From NCBI GenBank assembly GCA_036768485.1, contig JAVLUZ010000142.1:14542407-14606406 (forward strand): a stretch of 64,000 nucleotides of DNA. The letters run 5' to 3'. Below, in pieces: positions 61,378 to 64,000 of this stretch; position 1 is the stretch's first letter, and each line of letters opens with the position of its first letter. The stretch is from Mermis nigrescens. Its lineage: Eukaryota; Nematoda; Enoplea; Mermithida; Mermithidae. Both the position numbers and the translations under genes were made by a program. A model generated the notes under the pieces. That model searched no databases. It was given only the letters and a program-made list of their open reading frames with translations, and was not told the origin of the DNA.

Positions 61378-62029
61378 AACAAAAGGGACCCGGTACCTTC
61401 AGAACCAAAATATATTGCCCAGGTATGCCCACCACCATATTTCCTTTTATTTAGCGCTTTCTGTCTTCCAGGTTGCCACAAACTTAAAAATAAATGAGAA
61501 AACAATTGGCATGCCACGTAATTCGCATAAATAATTTTCGCCCTATACGATTCGCTGAGCATTTCAATTTGACAAAAATTATTCAATCTCCTCCCGCTTT
61601 TTAATCTCAATCTTACCATATACACATTCTTGGGTGGGAGGGAGGGGTTGGGTTGCTTTTCATCCCCCAGAATTCGCGATTTTCCGAAAGTTTCCAAAAA
61701 ATTATCGAATAAAAGGTGCTGTTTTAAGCGTTTTTAGCTATCAATTTGCTCCAAAGTGTCAAATTATCGGCGCTTCGCATCATATACACATTTTTTGACT
61801 ATATTTTGTTCAATCGTTTGAATTAATTAAATTTTGTTTCAGAATTTTTTGTTTTCATGCTCTAGAACGAAACAACATCACTAGAAACGCTAAAGAACGA
61901 TGTTTTTGACGCCTATCCACCATTCTGGGCCTGAAAAATGCACCTTAAAATTCACCCCTCAAGAATTCCAATGCTTTGCCTGTCTGGTAAGTATAGTTCA
62001 CAGAAACAATGCATTCTACGCCTAACAAT

Positions 62030-62700
62030 CCTTAATCATAGGTAGCGCGATAGCGCTACCTATAATATACTTGGCCACCCTTTCTTCTGATGTTTATCAC
62101 AGCGAGTGCAAATTTTGTGTCACCTCCTCACAGCAACAACGGCACACATCTGAGAGGTGCGTTTTTTTAATCGATAGATAATTAAAAAACTCGATGTTGA
62201 TTTTTTAAAAATTTGTTTACACTCAATACCGAGTTAGCAATGAGTGTGTAAAAAGTAAACCGAAAAATCAAATAATTTGCGGAAGGCCAATAATTTTAAA
62301 TGTTGCCCCTGAGTTGTAGATTACGAATCCGACCTTAAAAATTTCTTAACACTCAATGATTGGTGCACAAAAGTATAAAGCATACGTGTCTTTTACTCAT
62401 TGCGTGTCCTAAAGCATAACTAACTCAATTTTGGTTTCTGTGCAGTCCAATCGGTTTTATAATGTAGAGGGTTACAATATCTCAAAACCACAAATTTTTT
62501 TAACGCAATATTTCTTGATCTGTGATCGTTTTAGTGTAAAGGGTTCGAGACGAAAAATTTCTCAAGCTACTCCGCCAAGTAGGTGGAACATGCTGATTAT
62601 GCTTAAAATGTGCCCTGACCTAAGCGTTACACATCCTACTTTATTTTGTTTCTATACACCCAATATTGCGTTATTAGCGTAAGTGTAAAGTTTACACTGA
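62030..62700 (-). repeat. Inverted copy of the TTTACAC family with a perfect hairpin
   Basis: The closing module is here reversed: hairpin first, then the inverse of the CGCACCT...CCCGTTATAGC block near 62100-62170, then GTGTAAA/TTTACAC motifs to ~62700. It shares AAGTATATTATAGGTA (inverse) with 2553-2572. ORFs inside are short and repeat-derived. Confidence 0.65.
62038..62063. repeat. Perfect 11-bp hairpin, 4-nt loop
   Basis: ATAGGTAGCGC, loop GATA, GCGCTACCTAT. All 11 pairs match; the copies at 2566 and 29136 have the same outline with mismatches or a bulge. Confidence 0.9.
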
Positions 62701-63072
62701 TAAACACTTATCCGCCCAGAGCGTTGAATATAGTCATTCTTTTTTTAAAATGATCTCGTTAACATCAGAATAACGAATCTGACCTTCAAACTTTTCTACG
62801 GCTGGAAATTTGTTGAGCTGTGAAGAGGTGAAGTTTGAATTATGCACATATTTGCTAATGCCAATATTCAATTCCAGATTGCATATTTTTTATCAGTTTT
62901 TTATTTTAGAGATTTTTGACTCATCTTTAATCATTTTTATTCGCAAACAAAACATGCTGTTTTGAAGGTTAACTGAAATGAAAAACATTTCTCAAAATGC
63001 TACCTGCAAATTAGTTCTAATAATAATAATTCTTATGCGCTGTCTCTATCAAACCGATTCCAATATTTTTTC

Positions 63073-63387
63073 TTGCTAAAATCCATGCAAATTTATGTCT
63101 GTCCATTTTTGGAATGTATGCGGCTCATAAATTCTCTTGAATTGTTTGCATTTGCTGATGCGTCGACCAAATTGTTGATTTGTGGCCGGAATCGTGTATG
63201 TCGTCTTGCTCGACTACTAATTTTTGTTGCTTTCTCGTGCATTGTTCAATTGCATGCGACTTTTGGTGGCCGACACATCATCGCATTGGTTTACATACTG
63301 ATGTGTTTGTTGCCCCATGCCTGGCTTTCGCATGCTGTTTCTGTCGATGCAGGATTTTACTTTGACCCTACTTTTACCGAGCTCTAG
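63073..63387 (+). other. Unassigned open frame with a hydrophobic stretch
   Basis: A 104-codon frame whose middle, LARLLIFVAFSCIVQL, and IIALVYILMCLLPHAWL look membrane- or signal-like. The base composition of 63160-63330 is richer in G and C than its flanks. No family recognised, no clear acceptor or poly(A) signal; it may be an exon or chance. Confidence 0.2.
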
Positions 63388-63399
63388 ATCCGTGATCTA

Positions 63400-64000
63400 G
63401 TTGCCTGTTTTTTGCAGTTTACTGTAAGGCCATAAATTCTTATGTGGCAAGCTTCTCAGTACCCTCTTTTTTTACTGCAATACATGTTTTATTGAGCAAA
63501 AGAAAACGTATTGACCTATATTTTATTAGAAAAGCTTGATTTCATGATTTTATAACATGTGTTACGCGTGTTGCAGATCGTATTTCTTACACATTTTTGA
63601 ATGTTCAAATACGTTTTTTTCAATTGGTTTTCAGTTTTGTGCAAACTTAATGACATTTTTGAAATTCTCATGCTCTTGGCTATCAGAAATATGTATTTTT
63701 ATTCATTTTTGTTATCTCCCCAATGACTAGATTTTCGATCTAGACCTTGGTAAGTCTAGGTGCGTGACCCCTTGGTAACAGGAGGGTTAACTAGGTTAGC
63801 AACGTCATTGGCATAATTTCCAATTCAATTCCTGACTACAGTACTCTTAGAATATTTTGTATGTACATGAGCTAGAGAATAATCGTAATATTTCACACTT
63901 TATCGAACTAAAACAAATGTTTATTGGTGTTAGCCAGAATTTTTATTTCAATCTGGTGAAGCAGATAATTCATCATAAAAATCTAGATCATCTGAATCAA
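63400..64000. other. No feature seen
   Basis: AT-rich sequence with short frames and no repeat block shared with the rest of the window. Confidence 0.4.

Noticed and set aside
60931..61697. Two [12 protein letters not shown] minus-strand frames, considered as the missing receptor 5' exon
   Set aside because: The repetitive part comes from (CCAA)n, and no splice site joins a helix 1 candidate in phase to the exon ending at 60575.

Overview
This is eukaryotic, intron-rich, AT-rich nuclear DNA, most likely from a nematode. Two things point there: a minus-strand receptor near 58-61 kb resembles the nematode-specific serpentine chemoreceptors (Sra/Srab/Sre-like), and a second minus-strand gene near 3-6 kb resembles the FMRFamide-peptide receptors that nematodes carry in large numbers. 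The heavy load of small transposon-derived repeats would fit a large, repeat-rich nematode genome. The exact clade cannot be read from the window; an enoplean or mermithid-type worm is only a guess.

Layout. 0-2.7 kb: a ~270-bp tandem array rich in TTTACAC/GTGTAAA motifs, bracketed by a direct repeat. 2.85-6.35 kb (minus): four-exon peptide GPCR whose DRY-position arginine is a cysteine and whose last exon is poor. 6.5-17 kb: no recognisable gene, a few repeats, and a 211-bp (TA)n tract. 17.2-22.2 kb (plus): complete three-exon POT/SLC15 oligopeptide transporter, 741 aa. 22.3-32.7 kb: repeat-rich intergenic DNA including a foldback-like inverted repeat. 32.7-45.4 kb (plus): second POT/SLC15 paralogue, eight exons, 763 aa, introns full of small elements. 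45.4-54.5 kb: dense nested repeats. 54.5-56.2 kb (minus): two-exon gene of unknown function, 151 aa if it starts at 56221. 57.9-60.9 kb (minus): chemoreceptor, 3 exons seen, first helix missing. 61-64 kb: simple repeat, then another reverse copy of the TTTACAC module with a perfect hairpin.

The two transporters are tandem, same-strand paralogues about 10.5 kb apart and should move di/tripeptides with protons across a membrane. Their exon phases close exactly (2226 and 2292 coding nt), so both appear intact, yet they share no intron position and the second has lost the YYG part of the ExxERxxYYG motif and the Asp of the WALxDQ motif.

The most informative non-genic signal is mobile. Several short non-autonomous families can be delimited from the sequence itself by terminal inverted repeats plus 8-bp target duplications (hAT-like): a CAGTG...CACTG family (three copies, three perfect 8-bp duplications) and a CAYACVTGGGC family (three copies with perfect duplications, one inserted inside an older copy of itself). 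A separate ~169-bp family has TATAGTCTGTTTCAC termini. The insertions interrupt other repeats, which gives their relative ages. No RNA gene, CRISPR array or prokaryotic feature was found.
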